The position numbers and the translations under genes were made by a program. Positions 1-9,226 of a stretch of 64,000 nt of DNA are shown here, in pieces. The notes under the pieces were generated by a model that had not been told where the DNA came from, searched no databases, and saw nothing but the letters and a program-made list of their open reading frames with translations. Origin of the DNA: Verrucomicrobiia bacterium (GTDB lineage Bacteria; Verrucomicrobiota; Verrucomicrobiia; Limisphaerales; UBA8199); assembly GCA_035946615.1 (NCBI GenBank), contig DASYZB010000030.1, forward strand, positions 27,639 through 91,638. Direction: 5' to 3'. Position 1 is the first letter of the stretch, and each line of letters begins with the position of its first letter.

Positions 1-685
1 GGTGGTCCATGTACTTGTCCAACAACTCGGAATATTTATTGGTGCGCGCATCGCACTCGCGCATGAACCGTTCGTAATCGAATTCGTCCCATTCCTTATC
101 TTCAGGCGGGTGATGTTGTTGGGCGGCCAAAACTTTGCTGAGCCTTTCCATGAAACTGTTGAAACCATTGGCGGCATCGATCTGCCTTTGTTTTTCCTCC
201 TCGGAGGTAAGCCGCCAGGCCGGCGCCGAGATGGTCAGCTTGTAGTCCGTGCTCTCGACGACGACCCGCCCGTTGGCTTCGCTGAACCATTCCAGGTACA
301 GGCAATTGGCGCGATGCTCGGGGACCGGCAAGCCCTGGTCCAGCCGTCGGTGAACCTCTTCCAAGGGGATATCGAATACGCGAACCTTGCGCGAGGCAGT
401 CAGATCCCCAATAGCCCCGCGCTGCAGCAGATTCATTTCGGTGTCCAGGGCAATTGCAGGGCCGGGGTTGTCGAACGTGAGCAAACAGCCGGCGAGATCG
501 GCAGCGGCATTGCCCTGCAAATCCAGAAGCATCGGGGCGGGCTGGCCCTTGAGCCAAATCTTACCCCGTACCGCGCCGCGTTGCCGATTATCGATTTCGC
601 CTCGAATAACGTTTTGGTGAATCCGCCAAGCCATAACCGCAGAGTAATCCCTGATTGCCTGACGGCCAAGAGGATTTCTTCTCAT
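1..685 (-). CDS. Hypothetical protein, 3' end beyond the window edge
   Basis: An open frame of at least 228 codons runs from ATG at 685 off the left edge without a stop. Its start overlaps the ODC stop codon by ATGA, so the two genes are probably translationally coupled. The protein begins MRRNPLGRQAIRDYSAV, is soluble-looking, has no signal peptide, and becomes acidic and charged near the edge (HPPEDKEWDEFDYERFM). I do not recognise the family. A longer-looking plus-strand frame at 2-751 is the antisense shadow: the minus frame has the more natural composition and fits the operon. Function unknown. Confidence 0.75.
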   Translation of the reverse strand, partial: MRRNPLGRQAIRDYSAVMAWRIHQNVIRGEIDNRQRGAVRGKIWLKGQPAPMLLDLQGNAAADLAGCLLTFDNPGPAIALDTEMNLLQRGAIGDLTASRKVRVFDIPLEEVHRRLDQGLPVPEHRANCLYLEWFSEANGRVVVESTDYKLTISAPAWRLTSEEEKQRQIDAANGFNSFMERLSKVLAAQQHHPPEDKEWDEFDYERFMRECDARTNKYSELLDKYMDH

Positions 686-1809
686 TCATTTTGGTGGACA
701 ATCTTTGCCGGGGCAAACCCGTTGAACCAGGTGGCCGACGCGCAGCTGTAGGCCCCGATGTTCTTTGCGCACACCAGGTCCTCAATTTCCAACTCCGGCA
801 GCTCTTCCGAAAGGGAAATGGTGTCCAGCGCGTCGCACGTTTGGCCAAAAACGGCGCATACCTCCGTTTTGCCTTTTTTAAACGACTTCAAATGATATTG
901 GCAATGATCGAAAATGATTCCGCTGAAGGTGTGATAAACGCTGTCGTCGATGTAATAGCAGGTTTTGCCGTCGCGGACCGCTTTGCCAATAATGCAGGCC
1001 ACCGAGGTGGCAGCCGTCGCGACCAGGAACCGGCCCGGCTCGGCTAGAATCTGAATGTCTTTGGGGAAGAGCCGATCGATTTCGGCATTAATCTTTTTGG
1101 CCAGCGCGCTGAAAGGCTTGACGTGCCGGTCGTAGGGCGCGGGAAAACCTCCGCCAATATCGAGGATTTTGAGTTCGTGCCCGCGCGACTTGGCTTCGCG
1201 CATCACGGCCGCCGAGATGTCCAGGGCCTGGACGAAATTCTGGAAATTGGTGCATTGGCTGCCCACGTGAAAGCTGAGCCCCTCGACCGTCAGGCCCTGC
1301 TCAAAGGCCGCCAGGATCAAATCCACCGCCTCGCCCGGATGACAGCCGAATTTGGACGAGAGCTCGACCATCGAGCCTGTATTGGGCACGCGCACCCGGA
1401 GCACCACCCCCGCATGCGGCGCATAGCGTTTGATTTTGTCCAGCTCACCCGGATTGTCATAGGTGACCAGCGGTTTGTATTGGTCCAATGCGCGCAGCGT
1501 TTCCTTGGGTTTGGTCGGATTGGCATAGATGATCTTATCCCAAATAAAATCCTGCTGCTGTGCCGGAGGCAGATTTTTGATATTCTCGTAAACGAGCATG
1601 AACTCCGGCAGCGAGGCCACATCGAAACTGGCGCCGGCCTTGTACAAGGTGCGCACGATGGCGGGCTCGGCATTGGCCTTGACCGCGTAATAGGCCTGGA
1701 CTTTGGGCAGATACTTTTTAAAAGCAGCGTAATTCTTCCGCAGGATGTCATGGTCGATTACCACCAGCGGTGTGCCGTGCTGGGCTGCAATGGACTCGAG
1801 GCGTGTCAT
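682..1809 (-). CDS. Ornithine decarboxylase, PLP fold type III
   Basis: A 375-residue enzyme of the alanine racemase/ODC fold that decarboxylates ornithine (possibly also lysine) to a diamine for polyamine synthesis in the cytosol. Visible motifs are YAVKAN with the PLP lysine at about residue 44, the glycine-rich LDIGGGFP, HVGSQ, LAEPGR (phosphate-binding arginine) and FGQTCDALD, the Cys-Asp active-site motif of ODCs. Length is close to the bacterial/eukaryotic ODC norm. The start was set at 1809 (MTRLESIAAQ) because upstream residues in the open frame look non-coding. It lies 89 nt after the fusion helicase and overlaps the next gene by 4 nt. Carboxynorspermidine decarboxylase is the main alternative, but the Cys-Asp motif favours ODC. 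Confidence 0.9.
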   Translation of the reverse strand: MTRLESIAAQHGTPLVVIDHDILRKNYAAFKKYLPKVQAYYAVKANAEPAIVRTLYKAGASFDVASLPEFMLVYENIKNLPPAQQQDFIWDKIIYANPTKPKETLRALDQYKPLVTYDNPGELDKIKRYAPHAGVVLRVRVPNTGSMVELSSKFGCHPGEAVDLILAAFEQGLTVEGLSFHVGSQCTNFQNFVQALDISAAVMREAKSRGHELKILDIGGGFPAPYDRHVKPFSALAKKINAEIDRLFPKDIQILAEPGRFLVATAATSVACIIGKAVRDGKTCYYIDDSVYHTFSGIIFDHCQYHLKSFKKGKTEVCAVFGQTCDALDTISLSEELPELEIEDLVCAKNIGAYSCASATWFNGFAPAKIVHQNE

Positions 1810-1898
1810 TTCCGTTTGATTGCTGCTGGCCTTTAAGGGGTTTCCAACCGCCGCACAAGAAAAATCGTCGGCCAAATCTGAGCAAAGCCAAGCAGCAG

Positions 1899-2981
1899 TT
1901 AGGCCTCTGCGACGACCAGCTCGACGATTGGAATTTCCCATTCTGTCGCCTGATAGCGCTCACGGCGCTCTTGGTCTGTGTCCTGCTCGGCGGTTCGGCG
2001 AGCGATGGCCAATACGCGGACCTCGCGAATGGCCGCGATGCGACTGGCCCATTCCGCTTCAGCTTTGTGCGAAAGGCGGGCGACACATACGTCTCCGGCA
2101 AAAAGCCCGATGGCATCATTTTCCAGCCGGCCCGGCATCAGGTTGTCTCCCGGCTCCAAGCGCGCCAGGGCGGCATGAATGGCCGCGCCCGGGCTGAACG
2201 TTCCTGGAAATCCGAGGTGAATATCTTCAAACCCCAAAGTTTCGTAGTTCAATCGATTGGGGGCATTCAGCGATGTGTGGGCAAATTGGCGAATCATGAC
2301 AGCGGGGCCGCTGAGCGCGTTGGGCAGCGCCGGCCGAATGTCCTGTCGTTCGAAAACAGCCAGCGTTCTTCGTGCGCGAGTCATTCCGACGTAGAGTGCC
2401 CGCCGGCTTTCCTCGAGCCTGGCTTGGTCCTGGTGCGCCGGCCAGGCGCCAACAACCAGGACGTGCTCGTATTCCGTGCCCTTAGCGGCATGAACCGTGC
2501 TCAGAGTTACCCCGGCTCCGTAGTTAAATTCGCGCCGGCTTTCTGCGCACATTTCGTAGAGGAACTCCATCGCCTCATAGACCGGCAGTTCTGCATCCCC
2601 CGATTCCTGCTGCCATGTATCGAGCAATCGAAAAAGAAACCGTACCCAGGAGTTCGTGCTGTCATGACCAAACATCTGAACCGCAACCGCGGTGAGTTGT
2701 GTTGCTCGTTTCATCTGATTGCGCGCCGGCTCGAGGCGCAGCAGGAAACGCCCGAGCTCCCTTATCTGGTGCAGAGTTGGCATTTTATCTCGATGCGCCA
2801 CCCACCGAATCGGAATCCCGCCCGCCTCGGCCAGGGCCCGGACGTCGGCCAATTCCCGATGCGTGCTGGATAAGACGGCGATTGGGGACCAGTCGCTCGC
2901 CCCCAATTGAAGCAAGCGACTGACCTCAGCGATAGCTGCCTGAGCTTGCGCGCGCTCATTGGCGACCCGGATTACCTGCAC
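1899..2981 (-). CDS. C-terminal UvrD-like part of a frameshifted RecQ-UvrD fusion helicase
   Basis: This frame holds the C-terminal helicase half of the preceding gene. It includes STVHAAKGTEYEHVLVVG (superfamily 1 motif V region) and RRALYVGMTRARRTL (motif VI with the arginine finger), followed by a tail ending EWEIPIVELVVAEA. It begins in the middle of a domain and has no N-terminus or start signal of its own. The preceding frame stops at 2972. Homologous text resumes if one base is restored near 2985, so the two frames are one gene in origin. Product of this piece alone is doubtful. Confidence 0.85.
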   Translation of the reverse strand: MQVIRVANERAQAQAAIAEVSRLLQLGASDWSPIAVLSSTHRELADVRALAEAGGIPIRWVAHRDKMPTLHQIRELGRFLLRLEPARNQMKRATQLTAVAVQMFGHDSTNSWVRFLFRLLDTWQQESGDAELPVYEAMEFLYEMCAESRREFNYGAGVTLSTVHAAKGTEYEHVLVVGAWPAHQDQARLEESRRALYVGMTRARRTLAVFERQDIRPALPNALSGPAVMIRQFAHTSLNAPNRLNYETLGFEDIHLGFPGTFSPGAAIHAALARLEPGDNLMPGRLENDAIGLFAGDVCVARLSHKAEAEWASRIAAIREVRVLAIARRTAEQDTDQERRERYQATEWEIPIVELVVAEA

Positions 2982-5900
2982 CTTTCCGCGGTGATTGGGT
3001 CGCGTTGGCTGAATTCACCCCCAGCGGGCAGCATTTCCCGGCTTCGATCAATGCGGAGTGGTTGGCCGGTTTTCATTCGATCTGTATTAGCGCCAATCAA
3101 TTGGTTTGCCGCTTCGATGATATAGCGTGTGGACCGGTAGTTTTCGACGAGGTAATGCACGTCGGCGTCGTAATCCTGCTGAAAACGGCGAATGAACTCG
3201 ACGTTGGCGCCGCGAAACGCGTAGATATTTTGATCGTCATCGCCGACTGCCAGGATCGAAAGTTTAAGGTCCGGGTCCTCGAGGGTTCTGCCGGCGATAG
3301 CGCTGATCATCTCGTATTGCGGCTTGTCAATGTCCTGATACTCATCCACCAGAATGTATTGATAACCTGCCAGCAGCCGGTCCCGGACTTCGTCGGCCTC
3401 CATCCCTGCGGGGGTGTTTTCGCCGCGGAGTAGCTTTATTGCGCTGGAAATGAGCGCATCGAAATCAATTCCGTTGGAATTTTTTTGGGCGCGTCCGGTA
3501 AAGGAGTAACCCAACAGCCGCATGGCCAGCCCATGATAAGTCAGAACCGTCACCCCTTTGGCATCATCCCCGACCAACTCGCGCAGGCGTCGGCGCAACT
3601 CAATGGCAGCTTGCCTGTTGAAACAGCAGACCAGCACACTCTGGGGGCGGACGCGCTCAACCCGCAGCAGATACGCGCAACGATGAACGACGGTTTTGGT
3701 CTTGCCGGACCCGGGTCCGGCGAGCACCAGCATGTTGCGCCCGACCGGAGCGGTGACGATCTTGATCTGGACCGGATTGGCCAGGTCGCTAACAATTCCT
3801 TGGTACGATTGGGCGGTCGTGGCATGAACAAGCAAATCCGGCTTTGTGTTCAGGAACCGCCGGATGAACTCCTCTTTACCCAGGGAGAAGTAAGCCAGCA
3901 CCATCCCCAGGGCCTCCTGAATCCGATCGAGGCCGCGCCGGGCGAATTCGCTCATCACGTGGACCTGGAGGATGCGCTCCTGATAATGGTGCTCCAGAGG
4001 TTGATAGTCGCTGGGCTTGTATCTTTCACCCTTCGCTCCGGGCTGGAGGCGAATCGTCATAGCCGCCCGGAAAACGGCCAAGCCCTGCTGCAAAATAATA
4101 ACCCGCTGTTCATGCAGGTACATCAGCGCCCGTTCGAGTGCCGCGGGCAGGTCTTTTAATTCCGCCCGGAGGAGGGGGTCGCGCTCGATAGCATCCTGAA
4201 GCTCCTGGAATGAGAATTCGACCAGCAAGTCCGCCTGCGCCGGGGTACCCGCTTGGACCTTGGCCAGCAGCGCATCGAGAACCAGCGAGGCCACGCGGCG
4301 GCGCTTTTCGGCCAGTTCACTTATAGCCGTCCAACTCCGCTTCACGCGCAGCCGGCAGGAATCCTGCCCGATGTGCCGCAGCTCGATGCTGCCATAGGTG
4401 CCGGCGAACCCGCGGCCATCCTGGCTGAGGCTCTTGAGCAAAGAACGCAGGAGCTGAGTTGAGGAGTCCAGTTGCTCGTCGCACAGGCGCTGATTGACAA
4501 GCCCCAATGACAAAGGCATCCAACCCTCCGGGTCCGGTTCTTCTCTGGCCAGGACATCTACCAGCGCGCGGTCCACTCGCAGCACGTTATCCAACCGCAG
4601 CCGCGAATGATCAGCGACATTGTAGCGGATAAATGCGTTCAGGAGCATGTCCCGCTTCATCAGCCCGGATTGGGCCATGCTCCCTAGAATCTTGAGAACC
4701 TTGGCGCTTATGTATTCGGGATTGGCGGCGGTATTGGTTTTGGCGTATTCGGTGAATTCGGGCAGGAGGGCCAGTCGATCGATGGTCAATTGGTCCGAGG
4801 GCCCGCAGTTGATGACCTCGCGGAGGATGGCCATCCACAGGCGCTGTTCCTGCGGGGACAGGTTCAGCGGCTGGATTTTGGCGGCAGCTTCCTCGATGTC
4901 CTTTACCAGGGGCCTGGCTTGAAAGACCTGCGTCACGTTCTCATCGCGCTGGAGAAAATCCGCCCTCTCCAGCCAAGAGATGGCCGTGCGCACTTTGGTG
5001 TCGGCATCTCGATCTTCCAAGTCGATGCCGGTTTCGACATCCTCGTCGCGCAGGATTTCTCCGGAGGTAATGACAATCTCGCCGCGGTCGCCTTTGGCAG
5101 CTTTGCGAAGGCCGCGCAGGATTTGAGCAATATCGCGCCGGGTCAGTTGCGAGAAAGCGCACATGCGGAACTGGCGCTCGCAATCGGCTTCTTCAAAGAG
5201 CAGCACGCACTCAGCCGAGCGCCCATCCCGGCCTGCGCGCCCGGCTTCCTGGAGATAATTCTCAAGCGACCCGGGGGTATCGGCGTGGATGACCAACCGG
5301 ACGTCTTCTTTGTCAATGCCCATCCCAAAGGCGTTGGTGGCGCAGATCACTTGGGTTTCGCCTGCCAGGAATTGGTCTTGAATCCTCTTTTTTTCAGGGG
5401 GTGTCAGCCCGGCGTGAAAATGCTCCACCCTCCAACCCTTTTCCCGAAGATACTCGGCGGTCACTTCTGTGTCTGAGCGGGTGGCGCGAAAAACGATTGC
5501 GCTGCCCTCGGTGAGGCGTTCCGAAAGGGTATCGTGAACGCGCTCTAATTTCGAGTAATCGCTGATGGCCTGCACCTCAAATCGCAGGTTTTGACGCTCG
5601 ACGCCGCCTTCATACAAAACCAAATCACGCCCCGTCTGGGTTTTGAAGTAAGCCAGAATCTCTTCCTTGACATCCTGCTTGGCCGTGGCGGTAAAGCAGG
5701 CCACTGAGGGAATCTCGACACCTTGCCTCTGTGAGAACTCGCGGATGAACCGCCCGGCATAAAGATAGTCCGGACGAAAATCGTGGCCCCATTTGGAGAG
5801 ACAATGGGCTTCGTCGAAAACCCAACAGCCGATTTCCCGCTGCGAGATAGCCTCGCGAAAGGAGCGATTCCGCAATTGCTCCGGTGATACGTACAACACC

Positions 5901-7123
5901 GCTATATCCCCCATGCGAACCCCTCGAAGCACTTCGCCCCGTTCGAGCGGCGTTAGCAAGCCGTAAAGAGCAGCGGCAAATGGGGTGCCCGTGCGCCGGA
6001 CTAATCCATCCACTTGGTCTTTCATCAGGGCCTGAAGGGGGGAAATGACAATCGTGAGCACGCCTCTGCGGAAATTGCGAACCAACGCAGGCAATTGAAA
6101 ACAGAGCGATTTTCCGCCGCCAGTCGGCAGGAGCGCCAGCAAAGATTCGTTGCGAAGCCCTGCATCGACAATTTCCCGCTGCAGGCTGCCGCCCTGCTTG
6201 TTGAGGGGCGCGGGGCGGAAATCCTCCCAGCCAAAGAACACGCGCAACTGCTCGCGCGCGTCGTGGACTTTTCTGCAATACGAGCATTGCGCAGAGCGGC
6301 AGGGCACTTCGCGCAACCGCCGGATCAAGGCGCCTGTCGCCGGGTGCTCGAGGCGGACCCAAGGCGGCAGTACGGAGTTAGACCCCGCGATCCGCAGCCA
6401 GGCCACTGTGTAAGCCAAGGCGTGCCTTTGGGACTGTGTCGAGAGCAGACCCAAGAGCAGACCCTCATCTGCCGGAACACTGGCACAACCCCAACGAGAG
6501 AAGACTTCACCGCAAATCTTTAGTGCCTTGGACTTGCTTGGCTTGGTTCCGCCCAGAATTTCAAAGAGCATCTCCATTCCTGACGAACAGCCATCCCCAG
6601 GGCCCTCTGCTGTCGAAAGCAAAAAGTGAAGCAGTTCGAAAATGCGCGGTTCTGTTCGTTGCAGCCCGGCAAGGGCTCGGAATTCGTCCCTAAAGAGGAC
6701 GCCCGCCTGCCGGGCGTCGGCCACAGGGTCGTTCACGCTCTCCCGGACCAGCTTGTAATCTTTGACCAGCCGGTGATAGGGGTTTTCCGGGAAGCAAATG
6801 GGCGAAAGCGCCAGGGTATCGATCACCGGGAGCCGATGCAGCGCCAATCCCGGGGCGCTCTCGCGCAAAATCGGCAGATCGTGACGGAGGAGATTATGTC
6901 CCAGCAGACAAGCGGCCCCTTCTGCCAGGCGATTGAGTTCATCAAGAAACCCTGGGCCGGAATGGCTCGCTGAATAGGTTAGAGTCGAGTCCCCTAGAAG
7001 CGCCCCAAGTTTGAGGAGTTTGCCTTGATGAGAAACTTCCAGGTCGAGCCGCAGCGCGCGCCTGAGCAATGCGTCGAGTTCATCGCGCAGTGGCGTCACG
7101 CTCTGGCCTGCTGTTAAATCCAT
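2972..7123 (-). CDS. DEDD exonuclease-RecQ helicase-UvrD/PcrA fusion (5' part, frameshifted)
   Basis: A very large DNA repair protein with three enzyme modules. Residues 1-150 are a DEDD 3'-5' exonuclease domain (DLE at 27-29, GHNLLRHD near 75-82, DPVADA near 132-137). Next comes a RecQ core with PTGGGKS (Walker A), VFDEAHCLSKWGHDFRP (DEAH box and aromatic-rich loop) and LQEAGRAGRDG (motif VI). A UvrD/PcrA module follows with LAGPGSGKT, VDEYQDID and GDDDQNIYAFRG. The frame ends at 2972 after RDPITAERCR, in mid-domain; the missing motifs V-VI are in the overlapping frame 1899-2981. Restoring one base gives 1,741 residues. Upstream of ODC on the same strand. Confidence 0.9.
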   Translation of the reverse strand: MDLTAGQSVTPLRDELDALLRRALRLDLEVSHQGKLLKLGALLGDSTLTYSASHSGPGFLDELNRLAEGAACLLGHNLLRHDLPILRESAPGLALHRLPVIDTLALSPICFPENPYHRLVKDYKLVRESVNDPVADARQAGVLFRDEFRALAGLQRTEPRIFELLHFLLSTAEGPGDGCSSGMEMLFEILGGTKPSKSKALKICGEVFSRWGCASVPADEGLLLGLLSTQSQRHALAYTVAWLRIAGSNSVLPPWVRLEHPATGALIRRLREVPCRSAQCSYCRKVHDAREQLRVFFGWEDFRPAPLNKQGGSLQREIVDAGLRNESLLALLPTGGGKSLCFQLPALVRNFRRGVLTIVISPLQALMKDQVDGLVRRTGTPFAAALYGLLTPLERGEVLRGVRMGDIAVLYVSPEQLRNRSFREAISQREIGCWVFDEAHCLSKWGHDFRPDYLYAGRFIREFSQRQGVEIPSVACFTATAKQDVKEEILAYFKTQTGRDLVLYEGGVERQNLRFEVQAISDYSKLERVHDTLSERLTEGSAIVFRATRSDTEVTAEYLREKGWRVEHFHAGLTPPEKKRIQDQFLAGETQVICATNAFGMGIDKEDVRLVIHADTPGSLENYLQEAGRAGRDGRSAECVLLFEEADCERQFRMCAFSQLTRRDIAQILRGLRKAAKGDRGEIVITSGEILRDEDVETGIDLEDRDADTKVRTAISWLERADFLQRDENVTQVFQARPLVKDIEEAAAKIQPLNLSPQEQRLWMAILREVINCGPSDQLTIDRLALLPEFTEYAKTNTAANPEYISAKVLKILGSMAQSGLMKRDMLLNAFIRYNVADHSRLRLDNVLRVDRALVDVLAREEPDPEGWMPLSLGLVNQRLCDEQLDSSTQLLRSLLKSLSQDGRGFAGTYGSIELRHIGQDSCRLRVKRSWTAISELAEKRRRVASLVLDALLAKVQAGTPAQADLLVEFSFQELQDAIERDPLLRAELKDLPAALERALMYLHEQRVIILQQGLAVFRAAMTIRLQPGAKGERYKPSDYQPLEHHYQERILQVHVMSEFARRGLDRIQEALGMVLAYFSLGKEEFIRRFLNTKPDLLVHATTAQSYQGIVSDLANPVQIKIVTAPVGRNMLVLAGPGSGKTKTVVHRCAYLLRVERVRPQSVLVCCFNRQAAIELRRRLRELVGDDAKGVTVLTYHGLAMRLLGYSFTGRAQKNSNGIDFDALISSAIKLLRGENTPAGMEADEVRDRLLAGYQYILVDEYQDIDKPQYEMISAIAGRTLEDPDLKLSILAVGDDDQNIYAFRGANVEFIRRFQQDYDADVHYLVENYRSTRYIIEAANQLIGANTDRMKTGQPLRIDRSREMLPAGGEFSQRDPITAERCR

Positions 7124-7226
7124 TACCCGAACATTACAGCCCCATTCCAGGAAGTCGTTTGGATATGGACATCGCCCCCGACCAGATGCGGAAGTTTCCG
7201 TCCCAAGCTAAAACTGAGGTTCCATA

Positions 7227-8171
7227 TCACGGATGCCGGACCAAGGGCAGCAGCTCGGAGATGTTCACCTGGCGCGCCTTTTGGGCAATGTCACCTGAGT
7301 AGCGGCTTTGCATGGAGCGCGCTTCCTCGAGCAGGGACGAGAATGCATCCTTCAATTGCCTGGTGCTGAGGGTGCGTCCACTGGTGTAATAACGCCGGGC
7401 GACTTGTCCGAGGGCATAGGTCGTTGCGAAAGCGAAGGCCGAGCCTGTCACCTCTCCCGCCAGGCCGCCCAAAAGGCCTCCGGCCAGGCCACCCGCCAAG
7501 CGGCCTACGAGCCGCCGGGTGAATCCTTCGAAAACCTGCGAGGTCAATCCAACGCCCACCGTTGCCAGGAAGTCCTTGATATGGCCGGCATCCAGTTCAT
7601 AACCACAGCGCTTGCCGATTTGATAAACCATCCGCATCTGCAGCGGCACGATGGCCATGGTCGCCAATGTGTGCGGCATGATTTCCAAGGCGCCATTGAG
7701 AATGGCTGCGTTCAGAATTAAATGGTCGAGTTCCGCCTCTTTCCCAATGTCCATTATGGGGGGCGCGGCCAATGGCTGCGCGGCCATCGCTTGAGCCGCC
7801 TGTTGGTGAACGTCCGCCGCCGCTGGGTTTGTGAGCTGCAACGCCTGGCGCAAGTCGGTCAGAAATATCTGTTCGGATTCTTTCAGGACGCCATCCGCAT
7901 GACAGACGCAGACGGCCATTTCATACGCCAGCGCCTTGGCAGCAGGCGCCTGCAGTTGGCCGGCGACTTGCGACAGCGACAACTTCCCACCGAGCATATC
8001 CTGGTAGGCCGAAGCCAGGTCCAGGTGGTCCTCCGAGAAACCTTGCACGATGCGCTCGATCTGGGCGCGTTCGGTTTCATCCTGTTCGCCATCGGCGAAG
8101 GCCGACAGTATGCAAACGCAAAGGATTGCCTTGTGTTCCTGCTGGTTTAAAGGTCCAGGTTGAATTGGCAT
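7227..8171 (-). CDS. TerB-like and YcjF/DUF697-like domain protein
   Basis: A 314-residue protein. The N-terminal half (residues 10-120: EHKAILCVCILSAFADGEQD, then CHADGVLKESEQIFL) resembles TerB/DjlA-type helical domains, with acidic metal-binding-like turns. After a Gln/Ala-rich linker comes a second domain with glycine-zipper membrane-associated helices (GRLAGGLAGGLLGGLAGEV) like the YcjF/DUF697 group. Start chosen at 8171 (MPIQPGPLNQQEH); upstream residues in the frame run through an inverted repeat. Such proteins are linked to envelope or metal stress, but no specific function can be given. Confidence 0.7.
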   Translation of the reverse strand: MPIQPGPLNQQEHKAILCVCILSAFADGEQDETERAQIERIVQGFSEDHLDLASAYQDMLGGKLSLSQVAGQLQAPAAKALAYEMAVCVCHADGVLKESEQIFLTDLRQALQLTNPAAADVHQQAAQAMAAQPLAAPPIMDIGKEAELDHLILNAAILNGALEIMPHTLATMAIVPLQMRMVYQIGKRCGYELDAGHIKDFLATVGVGLTSQVFEGFTRRLVGRLAGGLAGGLLGGLAGEVTGSAFAFATTYALGQVARRYYTSGRTLSTRQLKDAFSSLLEEARSMQSRYSGDIAQKARQVNISELLPLVRHP

Positions 8172-8223
8172 AGGCTCATTATGGCCCAGCCTGCGTTCAG
8201 GTCCAATTGTAATCATTCCTGAG

Positions 8224-8326
8224 TGTAGGAGACGACGTAAGGAGTCTCTGATCAGCAACTTCCGGGTAAACCAAAAGGCCGCCAGTTGGCAATCTTGCTC
8301 GGAGACCCCTTACGTCGTCTGCTACA
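8224..8326. repeat. Imperfect inverted repeat, 28-nt arms
   Basis: Left arm 8224-8251 and right arm 8299-8326 match as reverse complements at 25 of 28 positions and are separated by 47 nt. It sits between two minus-strand genes and can form a long hairpin. It may be a REP/MITE-like dispersed element or act in transcript termination or stabilisation. No U-tract follows either arm. Confidence 0.75.
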
Positions 8327-8387
8327 AAGGTGTGGAACTGATCTTGTCCTTGGCCCTGGGCAGCGGCTCGCGCTCGTGACTCGCTCC

Positions 8388-8990
8388 CTATTTTCTGGCT
8401 GCCTTTTGGACCTGGTCGGGGGAAGAATTAACCGAGGTTGGATGAATTAATAGAAAGCCCAATTCATTGCGCACAAAGGCCCCGGCAAAGGAATCCTCAA
8501 AAATGGCCACCTGCAGGCTATGGAGGTTGGGAAACAGGTTACTCCCATAGGCGTCTTCCTGAAACTTTTCCATCGACTTTAGCTCTACCGGTGAGAACGC
8601 GCGGGCGTTGAGCAGCGCCAGGCCCATTAGCAGCATGCAGCAAAAACGGACCAGTCCAGAGCCCATGCCCAAATAATATTCACTCCGTCCAAAAATGTCG
8701 CTCCCGGCCAGCTTGGGCTCCAACCGCCGCTGGACCAGTGAAAAGAAGAGAAAAATGACCAGCGCCGCCCCGAGATAGGTCAAAAGATACGCCGAGAGGA
8801 GGTCAAACGCGCCGTATTGGGCGATCATTTCCCCAACCGGTTCGTAAATGGCCGCGCAACCAAACAACAGCACCAGCCATTTCAGCAGGTTCAGGAACTC
8901 CCGTGAAAACCCCTGCCGGCGACCACGGACGACACCCCAGGCCAATAAGGCTGCCATCAGGAGGTCAAACAGGTTTATGGGCATCACCAT
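8388..8990 (-). CDS. CvpA family membrane protein
   Basis: A 200-residue integral membrane protein with about four hydrophobic segments. The N-terminus (INLFDLLMAALLAWGVVRGRRQGFSREF) is the typical CvpA opening, with the conserved RGRRQGF turn. In Proteobacteria CvpA is needed for colicin V export and for bile/envelope resistance; here only an envelope role is inferred. The C-terminal 60 residues are soluble (FEDSFAGAFVRNELGFLLIHP). ATG at 8984 (MPINLFD) is an alternative start. The gene stands alone. Confidence 0.8.
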   Translation of the reverse strand: MVMPINLFDLLMAALLAWGVVRGRRQGFSREFLNLLKWLVLLFGCAAIYEPVGEMIAQYGAFDLLSAYLLTYLGAALVIFLFFSLVQRRLEPKLAGSDIFGRSEYYLGMGSGLVRFCCMLLMGLALLNARAFSPVELKSMEKFQEDAYGSNLFPNLHSLQVAIFEDSFAGAFVRNELGFLLIHPTSVNSSPDQVQKAARK

Positions 8991-9226
8991 ATATACCGCT
9001 CATTCTTTCTCTTCCGCTGTCTTAGTGCATCAGGCGCCAAGGGCTTCTTGTACAGAAAGAGCCTTTTCCGTGCCAAAAAATGACACATCGCTGGTTTTTT
9101 CAGGCAGTAGGCCCTGTTCAGAACGGACGGGTTAAACCCTATTGGCCGGGGATGAATAAGGGGTGACTGTCTTCGATAGAACCGACCGGTGCCACCACAA
9201 ACCCAAACGCAAAAAAGAAAGAAAAT

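Noticed and set aside
2..751. 249-codon plus-strand ORF at the left edge
   Set aside because: Antisense of the coupled minus-strand gene; its translation has no recognisable domain and it crosses the ODC end.
2972..3010. Programmed -1 frameshifting in the fusion helicase
   Set aside because: No X-XXY-YYZ slippery site; the local sequence is explained better by one missing G.
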